A stretch of 64,000 nucleotides of DNA from Streptomyces niger. Its GTDB lineage: Bacteria > Actinomycetota > Actinomycetes > Streptomycetales > Streptomycetaceae. The stretch covers positions 1 through 64,000 of the forward strand of contig NZ_JOFQ01000026.1 of NCBI RefSeq assembly GCF_000718305.1, read 5' to 3'. Positions 45,814-54,597 of this stretch are shown here, in pieces; the stretch's first letter is position 1; each line of letters starts with the position of its first letter. The notes below the pieces were generated by a model. It made no database searches. It was given only the letters and a program-made list of their open reading frames with translations, and had not been told where the DNA came from. The position numbers and the translations under genes are program-made.

Positions 45814-46347
45814 TCAGAGACCTTCCTGGACAGTGGCAGTGGCAGTGGCGGCCGCGAAGGCGCGGCCCTCGTTGGCGGCGACGCCGGGGCCCACCGGGCC
45901 CGCGGCACGTCGGTCGGTGGCGAGCCAGTCGCCACCGGGGATCGGGGTGCCGGCGGCGCGCAGGCGGCCGGCCAGGGGTTCGGCGGCGAGGTAGACCCAG
46001 GCGGGCACCGAGGTGCCGTCCGGCAGGACGGCCGCGCACCGGACGCGGTCGTAGTCGTTGTGCGGCGCGCCGGGCGTGTAGCCCTCCAGCCGGTCCAGGA
46101 CCGCCAGGACCTCGTCGTAGACGTCTTCGGCGGGCGTGACGAGGTGGCCGTGGACCGCGGCGTCGGCGGGGCCCCGGACGGCGTACGGGTAGCCGGGCCC
46201 GTCGTACAGCAGCGCCCCCTGGACCGTGGCCGGCTGCTCGGCCGCGGTCCGGCCGCGCAGGGCCCAGGCGTGGTTGGCCTCTCCCGGTCGCAACGTCCCG
46301 TAGACGAAGAAGGGCAGCCGCTCGTGGCCGTCGGGCCGGTCGTTCAT
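45814..46347 (-). CDS. Gamma-glutamylcyclotransferase-like protein
   Basis: A 177-residue protein with the YGTLRPG motif near residue 16 and the conserved acid region LDRLEGYTPG, both typical of the GGCT/AIG2-like fold. It may cyclise gamma-glutamyl amines. About 35 C-terminal residues are Ala/Thr-rich and beyond the usual domain. ATG 46347 follows GAGGAG. It lies 7 bp upstream of adenosine deaminase. Confidence 0.86.
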   Translation of the reverse strand: MNDRPDGHERLPFFVYGTLRPGEANHAWALRGRTAAEQPATVQGALLYDGPGYPYAVRGPADAAVHGHLVTPAEDVYDEVLAVLDRLEGYTPGAPHNDYDRVRCAAVLPDGTSVPAWVYLAAEPLAGRLRAAGTPIPGGDWLATDRRAAGPVGPGVAANEGRAFAAATATATVQEGL

Positions 46348-46458
46348 GGGTCGGTTCTCCTCTTGTGCGTTCTTCCCGCTCGCAACCATGCCAGGCCGCC
46401 GCGCGTCGCTGTCCGGTAGGTCGGAGGACTGATCGAAGCGCGACGGAACGGGGGCGTC

Positions 46459-47169
46459 ATGGATGTGCGGGCGAACGGCCTGGTGCGGCGGGCGGCACGG
46501 TGGCTGCGGCAGCGGTTGCGGCTGCCGCGCACGACTCGGGGACGCCGGCGGGCCGTGCAGGCCGTCGTGGCCGTCTGCGTGCTCGCGTTGCTGCCCGCGA
46601 CCTGGCTGCGGCTGTCGACCGGCGACCGGGTGCGGACCGTGGCCGACGTGCCGGCGGCGCCGGTGGCGGTGGTCTTCGGCGCGGGCCTGTGGGACGGCGA
46701 GCCGTCCCCGTACCTCGCGCACCGGCTGGACACGGCGGCCACGCTGTACGACTCGGGCCGGATCAGGGCGATCCTGGTGACCGGCGACAACAGCACCCAC
46801 GACTACGACGAGCCGGACGCCATGCGCCGGTACCTGACCGCGCGCGGGGTACCCGCGCGGAGGATCGTCGGCGACTACGCGGGCTTCGACACCTGGGACT
46901 CCTGCAGTCGCGCCCGCCGCGTCTTCGGGGTCGACCGGGCGATCCTGGTCAGCCAGGGGTTCCACGTCCGGCGGGCGCTGGCGCTGTGCGCGGCGGCGGG
47001 CATCGACGCATACGGGGTCGGTGCCACCGACGCGCACGACGTGACCTGGTACTACGGCGCCGTACGTGAGGTCCTCGCGGCGCCCAAGGCAGCAGCCGAC
47101 GCGGTACTCCGCCCCGACCCGCACTTCTTGGGCCCGCGCGAGAACGGGGTGGCGCGGGCGCTGCGCTGA
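46459..47169 (+). CDS. SanA/YdcF (DUF218)-family protein
   Basis: A 236-residue protein with an arginine-rich start, one membrane segment (VAVCVLALLPATWL), then the DUF218 domain with VVFGAGLWDGEPSPYLAHRL, ILVTGDNS and YAGFDTWDSC. SanA-type proteins affect envelope integrity and vancomycin sensitivity. The reaction is unknown. ATG 46459 is preceded by GGGGGCG. Confidence 0.85.
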   Translation: MDVRANGLVRRAARWLRQRLRLPRTTRGRRRAVQAVVAVCVLALLPATWLRLSTGDRVRTVADVPAAPVAVVFGAGLWDGEPSPYLAHRLDTAATLYDSGRIRAILVTGDNSTHDYDEPDAMRRYLTARGVPARRIVGDYAGFDTWDSCSRARRVFGVDRAILVSQGFHVRRALALCAAAGIDAYGVGATDAHDVTWYYGAVREVLAAPKAAADAVLRPDPHFLGPRENGVARALR

Positions 47170-47177
47170 GCAGCCCG

Positions 47178-47522
47178 CTAGCGGGTCTCCTCCTGCATCC
47201 AGGCCAGGTAGTCGGCCGCGCCGTGGACGACCGGCAGCGCGATGATCTCCGGGGTGTCGTAGTCGTGCGCCCCGCGGAGGTACTCCTCCAGCTCCTGGTA
47301 GCGGTAGCCGGTCGTCTTGAGGAGCACCTGCCACTCCTGGCTGGTCTCGATGGCGTTCTGCCACCGGTACACGGAGGTGACCGGCGCGCTGACCTGTGCG
47401 CATGCGGCGAGGCGCGCCTCGATGGCGCCGCGGGCCAGCGCCTCGGCCTTCTCCGCCGCGTCGGTCGTCGTCATCACGGTCAGGAATGCGGGCGGTGCGG
47501 TGTCGACGGGCTGATCGGTCAC
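47178..47522 (-). CDS. cutA: CutA-like divalent-cation tolerance protein
   Basis: A 114-residue trimeric ferredoxin-like protein. FLTVMTTTDAAEKAEALARG, AACAQVSAPVTSVYRWQ and LKTTGYRYQELEEYL are typical. It binds Cu or other divalent metals, and its role is still vague. GTG 47522 follows AAAAGGAC. Its 3' end converges with the SanA-like gene. Confidence 0.92.
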   Translation of the reverse strand: MTDQPVDTAPPAFLTVMTTTDAAEKAEALARGAIEARLAACAQVSAPVTSVYRWQNAIETSQEWQVLLKTTGYRYQELEEYLRGAHDYDTPEIIALPVVHGAADYLAWMQEETR

Positions 47523-47681
47523 GGGTACGGGTCCTTTTAGGTCGCGGACGGGTGGGTACCTGATCCTTCCCCCTCCACGGGTACCACGGCGCGCCGATGA
47601 CTTGCGGCGCCCCGCGCACCCGCCAGGATGGGACAAAACATGCCACCGAAACGCCGGCACTCCGCGACCGAAGGGCCCCCC

Positions 47682-48011
47682 ATGGACGACCTCACCGCCC
47701 TCGCCCGCCAGCAGCTCGACGACGCCAAGGCCGACCCGCACGGCCGCAGCGCCCGGCTCTTCCTGCACGACGGGCCGCTGCGGCAGACCGTGATCGCGCT
47801 GATCGGCGGCGCCTCGCTGGACGAGCACGTCTCGCCGCCGGCGGGCAGCGTGCAGATCCTGCACGGGCACGTGCAGATCACGACGGGCGACGGCAAGCAG
47901 GACATGATCGCGGGGCAGGTCGCGCCGGTCCCGCGCGAGAAGCACGGCGTGACGGCCGTCGAGAACTCCGCCCTGCTCCTGACCTCGGTGACGCACGTCG
48001 ACGGCATGTGA
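47682..48011 (+). CDS. Cupin-like protein
   Basis: A 109-residue single-domain cupin-like protein. It has GASLDEHVSPPAGSVQILHGHV and later VPREKHGVTAVE, giving two of the usual histidine positions. ATG 47682 was chosen over the in-frame ATG 47628 because the fold begins there and GAAGGG precedes it. Function unknown, possibly a small-molecule or metal binding protein. Confidence 0.78.
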   Translation: MDDLTALARQQLDDAKADPHGRSARLFLHDGPLRQTVIALIGGASLDEHVSPPAGSVQILHGHVQITTGDGKQDMIAGQVAPVPREKHGVTAVENSALLLTSVTHVDGM

Positions 48012-48118
48012 CGCCGAGGACGGCACAACCTTCGCCCCGGCCCGGCGGTCTCACCGGCGAGAGTTCCGTTACGTACCGGGATTCCGCTACGTACCGCATC
48101 GGGGGAAAGGTCTCATTC

Positions 48119-48739
48119 ATGCGTCTCCGTGATGTGCGCCGCCGCACCGCGCTCACCGCCACCGTGGCCGTGCTGGCCGCCGCCGGCACGACCGCGGCGG
48201 TCGCAGCCCCGGCCACGAGCGCGCCGCCGCGCTTCCTCGCGCCCGGCGAGCTCCCGCCGCACGCGTCCTCGCCCTGGTACGCCTCGAAGGTGACGCCGGG
48301 GCTGCCCGACCCGGCGCCGTTCTGCCTGGACGGCGGTGCGGTGCCCGCCGGGGACGGCACGTACCACCGCAGCTACTGGACCGAGTACGACACCAACGCG
48401 GGGCAGGTCACCGTGGTGACGGCCGACGACGACAGCGCGCGCCGGCTGGCGGCGAAGCTGCGCCGGCAGGTCGCGCGCTGCGCCGGCGACTGGCTGCACG
48501 ACAAGCCCGGTGGTACGGCGTCCTGGAAGGACTACGGCACGGTGAGCGCGGCGGACGGCGGCCGGGTCCACGGCGTCCACACCTCGATGCCCGAGTCCGA
48601 GCCGGGCATCCACCTCTTCGGCGTGGGCCGCTCGGGCCGTACGGTCACGGTCGTGCGGTGGGGCGAGATGGGCACCTTCGCGCAGGCCCCGGTGCCGGCC
48701 TTCAAGGCCGCCTTCCGCCAGGCGCTCAACAAGCTCTGA
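48119..48739 (+). CDS. Secreted protein of unknown function
   Basis: A 206-residue protein with a signal peptide (RRRTALTATVAVLAAAGTTA, likely cut after AVAAPA). The mature part has two cysteines (FCLDGG and VARCAGDW), which could form a disulfide. It includes KLRRQVARCAGDWLHD, like small actinobacterial PknH-sensor-like exported domains. ATG 48119 follows GGGGGAAAGG. I do not recognise a specific family with confidence. Confidence 0.78.
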   Translation: MRLRDVRRRTALTATVAVLAAAGTTAAVAAPATSAPPRFLAPGELPPHASSPWYASKVTPGLPDPAPFCLDGGAVPAGDGTYHRSYWTEYDTNAGQVTVVTADDDSARRLAAKLRRQVARCAGDWLHDKPGGTASWKDYGTVSAADGGRVHGVHTSMPESEPGIHLFGVGRSGRTVTVVRWGEMGTFAQAPVPAFKAAFRQALNKL

Positions 48740-48763
48740 GCCAACGGGCCCGGAGCGCCCTGG

Positions 48764-49546
48764 TCAGGCCAGCCACTGGTCGTACGCCATCGAGCACAGC
48801 AGCGCCGCGACGACCACGACCAGCACGCCGCGCACGAAGCCGGCGCCCTTCTTCAGCGCCATCCGGGCGCCGGCCGTGCTGCCCGCGAGGTTGAACGCCG
48901 CGAGCAGCGCGCCCAGTCCCCACAGCACGGTGCCCTGGTAGGTGAACATCGCCAGGGCACCGATGTTGGTGCAGACGTTGACGACCTTGGCGGTGGCCGA
49001 CGCGGTCACCAGGTCCATGTGCAGGATCGCCGCCAGCGCGATGACCAGGAACGCGCCGGTGCCGGGCCCGATCAGGCCGTCGTAGAAGCCGATGCCGAGC
49101 CCGGCGATCAGTACGGCGGCGAGCACCCGCTGCCGGGTGACCGGGCCCGCGGGCGCGGGCGCGGTCCCGAAGGACGGCCGGAGCAGCACGAACGCCAGCA
49201 CCCCGGCCAGCACGATCATGATCAGCGGGCGCAGCACCGCGCTGTCCAGCCCCGCCGCGAGGAACGCGCCGCCCAGCGAACCACCCGCCGCCGCCAGCCC
49301 GATGCGCACCGCGGACGGCACGTCCAGCGGCGTCCTGCGGACGTAGGTGAGCGCCGCGCCCGTCGTACCGACCACCGCCGCCGACTTGTTGGTGCCGAGC
49401 ACGAAGGCGGCCGGCACGTGCGGCAGGCCGACGAGCAGCGCGGGCAGCAGGATCAGCCCGCCACCACCCACGACGGCGTCGATCCAGCCGGCCGTCAGCG
49501 CGGCCAGGCACAGCAGGAGCAGGGTCGTCAGGGATATGTCAGGCAC
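48764..49546 (-). CDS. TSUP-family transporter (TauE/SafE-like)
   Basis: A 260-residue membrane protein with about eight segments. AGWIDAVVGGGGLILLPALL is the classic TSUP opening, with a second related half (GFYDGLIGPGTGAFLVIAL). TSUP proteins move sulfite, sulfoacetate, taurine or other organic anions. The substrate is unknown. GTG 49546 is the start. Confidence 0.9.
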   Translation of the reverse strand: MPDISLTTLLLLCLAALTAGWIDAVVGGGGLILLPALLVGLPHVPAAFVLGTNKSAAVVGTTGAALTYVRRTPLDVPSAVRIGLAAAGGSLGGAFLAAGLDSAVLRPLIMIVLAGVLAFVLLRPSFGTAPAPAGPVTRQRVLAAVLIAGLGIGFYDGLIGPGTGAFLVIALAAILHMDLVTASATAKVVNVCTNIGALAMFTYQGTVLWGLGALLAAFNLAGSTAGARMALKKGAGFVRGVLVVVVAALLCSMAYDQWLA

Positions 49547-49589
49547 CAGGTGATCTTAAGGACCACCGGCCGCTCTAGGGTGGTGAGTC

Positions 49590-50444
49590 ATGGACTCCGA
49601 GATCTTCTCCCTGGGCGGCGAGCTGCCATTACGGCGGCTCGGGTACGGCACGGCACAACTGGCGGGGCCGGGTTACTGGGGTCCGCGGCACGCCGATCCG
49701 CGGGAGGCGGTGGCGGTGCTGCGGCGCGCGGTGGAGCGCGGGGTGAACCTCATCGACACGGCCGACAACTACGGTCCCGGGGTGGCCGAGGAGCTGGTCG
49801 CCGAGGCGCTGCACCCGTACCCCGAGGGACTGGTGATCGCGACCAAGGGCGGCGTGATCCGCACGAGCGCGGACGCCTGGCACATCGACGGGCGCCCCGA
49901 GTCGCTGCGTGCGATGTGCGACGCGAGCCTGCGGCGGCTGCGCCGGGACACCATCGACCTGTACCAGCTGCACCGGCTGGACCCGAAGGTGCCGCTCGCC
50001 GATCAGCTGGGCACGCTGCTGGAGCTGCGGGACGCGGGCAAGATCCGGCACCTGGGCCTGGACACGGTCCGCCCGGCCGAGCTGACCGCCGCGCTGGCGC
50101 TGGCCCCGATCGCCTCCGTGCAGAACCGCTACAACCTGCTGGACCGGGGCTCGGAGGAGTTGCTGACGCTGTGCGAGCGGCAGGGGATCGCGTTCCTGCC
50201 GTGGTTCCCGCTCGGCAACGGCGGGCTGGCCGGCGGCGCGGCACGCGCCCTGGACCTCGTCGCGGAGCGGCACGGCGCGCGCCACGGGCAGATCGCGCTG
50301 GCCTGGCTGCTGCACCGCTCCCCCGTGCTGCTCCCCACGCCCGGTACCGGTTCGCTCGCGCACCTGGAGGAGAACCTCGCCGCGGCGGACCTCGAACTGA
50401 GCCCGGCGGACATGGCACTGCTGGCAGAAGCGGCGGACCGCTAG
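49590..50444 (+). CDS. Aldo/keto reductase
   Basis: A 284-residue AKR barrel. The tetrad appears as Asp in NLIDTADNYG (with the Tyr), Lys in VIATKGGVI and His in LYQLHRLDPK. The cofactor region has GTGSLAHLEENL. It reduces carbonyls with NADPH, substrate unknown. It is divergent from the TSUP gene with a 43-bp gap. Confidence 0.9.
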   Translation: MDSEIFSLGGELPLRRLGYGTAQLAGPGYWGPRHADPREAVAVLRRAVERGVNLIDTADNYGPGVAEELVAEALHPYPEGLVIATKGGVIRTSADAWHIDGRPESLRAMCDASLRRLRRDTIDLYQLHRLDPKVPLADQLGTLLELRDAGKIRHLGLDTVRPAELTAALALAPIASVQNRYNLLDRGSEELLTLCERQGIAFLPWFPLGNGGLAGGAARALDLVAERHGARHGQIALAWLLHRSPVLLPTPGTGSLAHLEENLAAADLELSPADMALLAEAADR

Positions 50445-50546
50445 CCGCGGACCGGCGCCCGGGAGCAGCGGGCTGCGGCCGGTGATCGGGAGCAGCCCCG
50501 GGCTGTCGCCGGGGCGGTCGCCGACGACTCGAAGCCGGGAGCCGCC

Positions 50547-51566
50547 TCAGCCCGCCCACGGGTCGACCGGGACGACGTCCCGCGCCCGCCCCCGGTCGTC
50601 CAGCGCGCGCCCCATCAGCTTGGACTGCTTGAGCACGATGGCCCGGTCGTGCAGTTGGAGGTGCGGCAGCCGCTCGCCGAGCTGGATCTCCAGCCGCTGC
50701 ACGTCCTGCACCGACTGCAGCCAGAGCGTGCAGAGCAGGTTCTGCCGCCCGGTGACGGCGGCGCACAGCCGCACCTCGGGCAGGCCCAGCAGGACCCGCG
50801 CCGTCTCGGCGAGGTGGGTGGCGGGCACGCTCGCCCACAGGGTCGCCGAGATCGGCCACTCGGTCAGCTCGCGGGCCACCTCGCAACGGAGCGCGATGTC
50901 CCGGTCGGCGAGCAGCCGGCCGAGGCGGCGCCGTACCGTGGGCGCGCTCAGCCCGACCGCCCGCCCGAGGTCCACGGCGCTTCCCCGGCCGTCCCGGGAC
51001 ACCTCCGTGATCAGCGCCCGGTCCTGCGCGTCCAGCGGCGCGGCCACGCTCGCCGGCGCCTCGGCGGTGCGCAGCGCCTCGCGTTGGCGGGCGTCCAGGG
51101 CGCGCAGCCGCCAGCGGCTGCCCTCGCCGTAGACCCGGGTGCCGATGGCGGCGCGGGTGGCAGTGACGCCCGGCAGCTCGGCGATGCGCCGCAGGAGCAG
51201 CTCGGAGAGGGCCGCGAGGCCCGGTACGAACACGGTGATGACCAGGTCCCGGCCGCCGGCCATCTGCTCGACGGTGGCCACCTGCGGGAGCCTCACGAGG
51301 GTCCGCGTGACCGTCTCGACGCTGCCCGCCACGCAGTCGATCTCGACGAACGCGACACACATCCGGTCCAGCCGCCGGGGGCCCGGGTAGGCGGTGACCC
51401 AGGCGAGCCCGGCGCGCTCCAGGCGGTTCCAGCGGCGGGCCGCGGTGACCGGGTCGACGCCCAGCACCGGCGCGATCGTCTGCCACGAGGCGCGCGGCGC
51501 GATCTGCAGGGCGTGAATCAGCCGGGCGTCGAGCCCTTGCAGCGTCGTAGGCACGTTTTCCTGCAT
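50547..51566 (-). CDS. Lrp/AsnC-family regulator with two HTH-effector units
   Basis: A 339-residue protein made of two Lrp-like repeats. The first helix-turn-helix is ASWQTIAPVLGVDPVTAARRW. The second is GRGSAVDLGRAVGLSAPTVRRRL near residue 195. Each is followed by a ligand-binding RAM-type region. Normal Lrp proteins are about 150 residues, so this is a fused dimer-like form. It lies divergent from an MHS importer and an M20 amidohydrolase and probably controls them in response to an amino acid or its N-acyl derivative. ATG 51566 follows GGAAGG. Confidence 0.88.
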   Translation of the reverse strand: MQENVPTTLQGLDARLIHALQIAPRASWQTIAPVLGVDPVTAARRWNRLERAGLAWVTAYPGPRRLDRMCVAFVEIDCVAGSVETVTRTLVRLPQVATVEQMAGGRDLVITVFVPGLAALSELLLRRIAELPGVTATRAAIGTRVYGEGSRWRLRALDARQREALRTAEAPASVAAPLDAQDRALITEVSRDGRGSAVDLGRAVGLSAPTVRRRLGRLLADRDIALRCEVARELTEWPISATLWASVPATHLAETARVLLGLPEVRLCAAVTGRQNLLCTLWLQSVQDVQRLEIQLGERLPHLQLHDRAIVLKQSKLMGRALDDRGRARDVVPVDPWAG

Positions 51567-51717
51567 GGTCAGCGCCTTCCTGAAGCTTTCCTGCGTACCA
51601 AGGGTAATTCGTTTCCCCACCTTCGGCCGCTGGCCAGCATGGCGATCCATTCGAGCCATTCCGGCACCGCCCCAAACCGGACGTTCGGTCGTCCGGGCCT
51701 ACGAGACGAGGTTGGCG

Positions 51718-53016
51718 ATGACATCAGCGGTCACGGCGAGAACCGCGGACACCCCACGCACGGCGCACGGCAACGGGCGCAAGGCGTTGCTCGCCGCGAC
51801 CGTCGGCGGTGTCGTGGAGTCCTTCGACTGGGCCGTCTACGCGGTACTGGCCCCGTACTTCGCCGCGGCGATGTTCCCCGGCGACGACCCGGTGACCAAG
51901 CTGCTCGCCGCGTACCTGGGTTTCGCCGTCGGCTTCGTCGTCCGGCCCTTCGGCAGCTACGTGGTGGGCCGGCTCGCCGACTCGCGCGGCCGCCGGTTCG
52001 CGCTCACCCTCAGCATGACGATCATCTCCGGCGCCAGCGTGCTGATCGCGCTGCTGCCGACCGCCGCGCTGATCGGCACCGCCGCGCCCGTACTGCTCAT
52101 CCTCCTGCGGCTGGTCCAGGGCCTCTCGATGGGCGGCGAGAACCCCAGCGCCGCCGCGTACGTCACCGAGACAGCCCCCCGCCACCTGCGCTTCCTCTAC
52201 AGCTCGATCTCGTACTCGGGCGTGGTGATCGGCAACATCCTCTCCTTCGGCGTGCTGACCCTGCTGCTGGTGGCGCTCGGCGAGGACGGGGTGCGCGGGG
52301 GCGGCTGGCGGATCGGGTTCCTGGTGGCGGCCGCCCTCGGGCTGATCGCGCTGTGGATCCGGCGCGGCGTGCGGGAGAGCACGGAGTTCGCCGAGACGGG
52401 CGCGGACGGCCCGAAGGGCGCCGAGCGGCGCGCGCTGTACCGGGCAAACCTGCGCAACATGGCGGCCGTCTTCCTGATCTCGGTCGGCGCCACCGTCGGG
52501 TACTACTACGGCACCACCTACCTCCCCCAGTACGCGCAGCAGCTCGGCGTCGTCTCCGGCACCGAGTCGGCCGCCTCGATGCTGGGCCCGCTGGTGCTGC
52601 TGGTCGCGGCGATGGTCATGGTCGGCCGGCTCGCCGACCGGCTGGGCGCCCTGCGCACGCTGCGGATGGGGCTGTCCCTGCTGGCCCTGGCCACCGTGCC
52701 GCTGATGCTGGCGCTGGCGCACGGCGCCGTGCCGATGTGGTTGGTCACGGTGGTGTACCTGGTGCTGATCGCGGCGCCGATCGGGCTGACGAACGTGCTG
52801 TTCGCGCAGCTCTTCCCGGTCGCGGTGCGGGTGGTCGCGATGGGCGTGCCGTACACGATCGCGATCGGATTGTTCGGCGGCACGTTCCCGCTGCTCGCAG
52901 AGGGCCTGGCCAAGGCCGGGCACCTGACGCTGGTGCCGTGGTGGGCCGCGGGCGCCGCCGCCGTCTCGCTCGCCGGCACCTTCCTGATCCGCCGGCCCAG
53001 GACCACCGGGAACTGA
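51718..53016 (+). CDS. MHS-type MFS metabolite:proton symporter
   Basis: A 432-residue transporter with about twelve segments. VGGVVESFDWAVYAVLAPYF and GRLADSRGRRFALTLSM match the metabolite:H+ symporter branch (ShiA/ProP/KgtP). It imports an organic acid or amino-acid-like compound. ATG 51718 follows a weak GAGG. It lies 84 bp before the amidohydrolase gene and shares direction, so import followed by hydrolysis of an N-acylated substrate is likely. Confidence 0.9.
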   Translation: MTSAVTARTADTPRTAHGNGRKALLAATVGGVVESFDWAVYAVLAPYFAAAMFPGDDPVTKLLAAYLGFAVGFVVRPFGSYVVGRLADSRGRRFALTLSMTIISGASVLIALLPTAALIGTAAPVLLILLRLVQGLSMGGENPSAAAYVTETAPRHLRFLYSSISYSGVVIGNILSFGVLTLLLVALGEDGVRGGGWRIGFLVAAALGLIALWIRRGVRESTEFAETGADGPKGAERRALYRANLRNMAAVFLISVGATVGYYYGTTYLPQYAQQLGVVSGTESAASMLGPLVLLVAAMVMVGRLADRLGALRTLRMGLSLLALATVPLMLALAHGAVPMWLVTVVYLVLIAAPIGLTNVLFAQLFPVAVRVVAMGVPYTIAIGLFGGTFPLLAEGLAKAGHLTLVPWWAAGAAAVSLAGTFLIRRPRTTGN

Positions 53017-53026
53017 ACCCGCCGGC

Positions 53027-53055
53027 CGCGAGGCCCTCTTGTGGAACGCCTCGCG
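53027..53055. other. Inverted repeat between the MHS and amidohydrolase genes
   Basis: CGCGAGGC at 53027-53034 pairs with GCCTCGCG at 53048-53055 across a 13-base loop. No T-run follows. It may slow ribosomes or trim the transcript between the two genes rather than stop it. Confidence 0.55.
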
Positions 53056-53100
53056 CTGCGGTCCTCTCGTTGCTGCCACCCCCTCTCCGAAGGAGCACAC

Positions 53101-54297
53101 ATGAATCTGCGGGACGACGCCCGCGCCCTCGCCGGCGACCTCGTTCAGCTGCGCCGCGCGCTGCACCGCATCCCCGAGGTCGGCCTGGACCTGCCGCGTA
53201 CCCAGGAGACGGTGCTGGCGGCGCTGGACGGACTGCCGCTGGAGATCAGCACGGGCAGCGGCCTCAGCTCGGTGACGGCGGTGCTGCGCGGCGCGCAGGA
53301 GGGCCCGACGGTGCTGCTGCGCGGTGACATGGACGCGCTGCCGGTGGCCGAGAAGACCGGCCTGGACTTCGCCGCCGACACCGGCCGGATGCACGCCTGC
53401 GGCCACGACCTGCACACCTCGATGCTGACCGGCGCCGCGAAGCTGCTCTCCGCGCACCGCGACCGGCTCGCGGGCGACGTGGTCTTCATGTTCCAGCCGG
53501 GCGAGGAGGGCTTCGACGGCGCCGGGCAGATGCTGGCCGAAGGCGTGCTGGACGCCTCCGGCAGCCGCCCGCACGCCGCGTACGCGATCCACGTGATGTC
53601 GGCGGGCCTGCGGAGCGGCGTGTTCGGCACCCGCGGCGGCCCGGCGCTCGCCGCCTCCAACGTGCTGAAGGTGACCGTCAACGGCGAGGGCGGGCACGGC
53701 TCGATGCCGCACCGCGCCAAGGATCCGGTGCAGGCCGCCTGTGCCATGGTCACCGCGCTGCAGGCGTGGATCACCCGGACCTTCGACGTCTTCGACCCGG
53801 TCGTGCTGACGGTGGGCACCTTCCACGCGGGCACCCAGCAGAACGTCATCCCCGACTCCGCCACCTTCCACGCGACCGTCCGCAGCTTCTCCCCCACCGC
53901 CCAGCGCAAGGTCCGGGAGGGCTCGCCGGAGGTCTGCCGCGGCATCGCGCGGGCGTACGGGGTCGAGGTGGACGCGGAGTTCGTCGAGCAGTACCCGGTG
54001 ACCGTCAACGACCACGCCGAGGCCGACTTCGTGGCGCACACCGTGCGGGAGGCGCTGGGCGAGGAGTTCTACGCGCCGCTGCCGCAGCCGCTGCACGGCT
54101 CGGAGGACTTCTCGCGGGTGATCGCCGAGGTGCCGGGCGCGATGCTGACGCTGGGCTCCCCGCCGGCCGGCGCCGACCCGGAGACCTCGCCCAACAACCA
54201 CTCCCCGCTCGCGGTCTTCGACGACGCGGTCCTCGCGGACGGCGCCGCGGTATACGCGGAACTGGCGGCCCGCCGCCTGACGAAGGCGGCCGCCTGA
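53101..54297 (+). CDS. M20-family amidohydrolase (hippurate hydrolase-like)
   Basis: A 398-residue metallopeptidase-fold amidohydrolase. Metal motifs are LRGDMDALPV, MHACGHDLHTS and MFQPGEEGFDGA, and the dimerisation domain has GEGGHGSMPHR. It hydrolyses N-acyl amino acids or related amides. AGGAG precedes ATG 53101. Its neighbours (Lrp-type regulator, MHS importer) suggest a small catabolic module for an N-acylated amino acid. Confidence 0.92.
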   Translation: MNLRDDARALAGDLVQLRRALHRIPEVGLDLPRTQETVLAALDGLPLEISTGSGLSSVTAVLRGAQEGPTVLLRGDMDALPVAEKTGLDFAADTGRMHACGHDLHTSMLTGAAKLLSAHRDRLAGDVVFMFQPGEEGFDGAGQMLAEGVLDASGSRPHAAYAIHVMSAGLRSGVFGTRGGPALAASNVLKVTVNGEGGHGSMPHRAKDPVQAACAMVTALQAWITRTFDVFDPVVLTVGTFHAGTQQNVIPDSATFHATVRSFSPTAQRKVREGSPEVCRGIARAYGVEVDAEFVEQYPVTVNDHAEADFVAHTVREALGEEFYAPLPQPLHGSEDFSRVIAEVPGAMLTLGSPPAGADPETSPNNHSPLAVFDDAVLADGAAVYAELAARRLTKAAA

Positions 54298-54410
54298 CAC
54301 CACCGCCCACCGAGTGGGCCGGACCGTCCCCTCCGCGGTCCGGCCCCAGAGCACTGCGTACAGGCCGGTTCCAGGGGCCGGCGGTTCATCGTGGCCGGCG
54401 CCCCGTCGTG

Positions 54411-54441
54411 CTCCTCACACGGCGGGGTGCCGTGTGAGGAG
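54411..54441. promoter_or_regulatory. Perfect 13-bp inverted repeat upstream of nirB
   Basis: CTCCTCACACGGC (54411-54423) pairs exactly with GCCGTGTGAGGAG (54429-54441) around GGGGT. It lies 114 bp after the amidohydrolase stop and 157 bp before nirB. No T-run follows. It may be an attenuating hairpin, a terminator of weak type, or an operator. Farther on, GAAAC (54459) and GTAAC (54481), 22 bp apart, loosely recall GlnR half-sites. Confidence 0.6.
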
Positions 54442-54597
54442 AGCAGCGTTCCCCGGCGGAAACGGGCGGGATGCGGTCGGGTAACAGCCGCCCCGCACGC
54501 TTCTGTGCATGACCGCGGAACAGCACGCGGTGGTGACCCGCGGCGGGCAGGTCGCCCCCGTGCTCCGCCTGCTCATCCACGATGGAGGCTCCTGACT

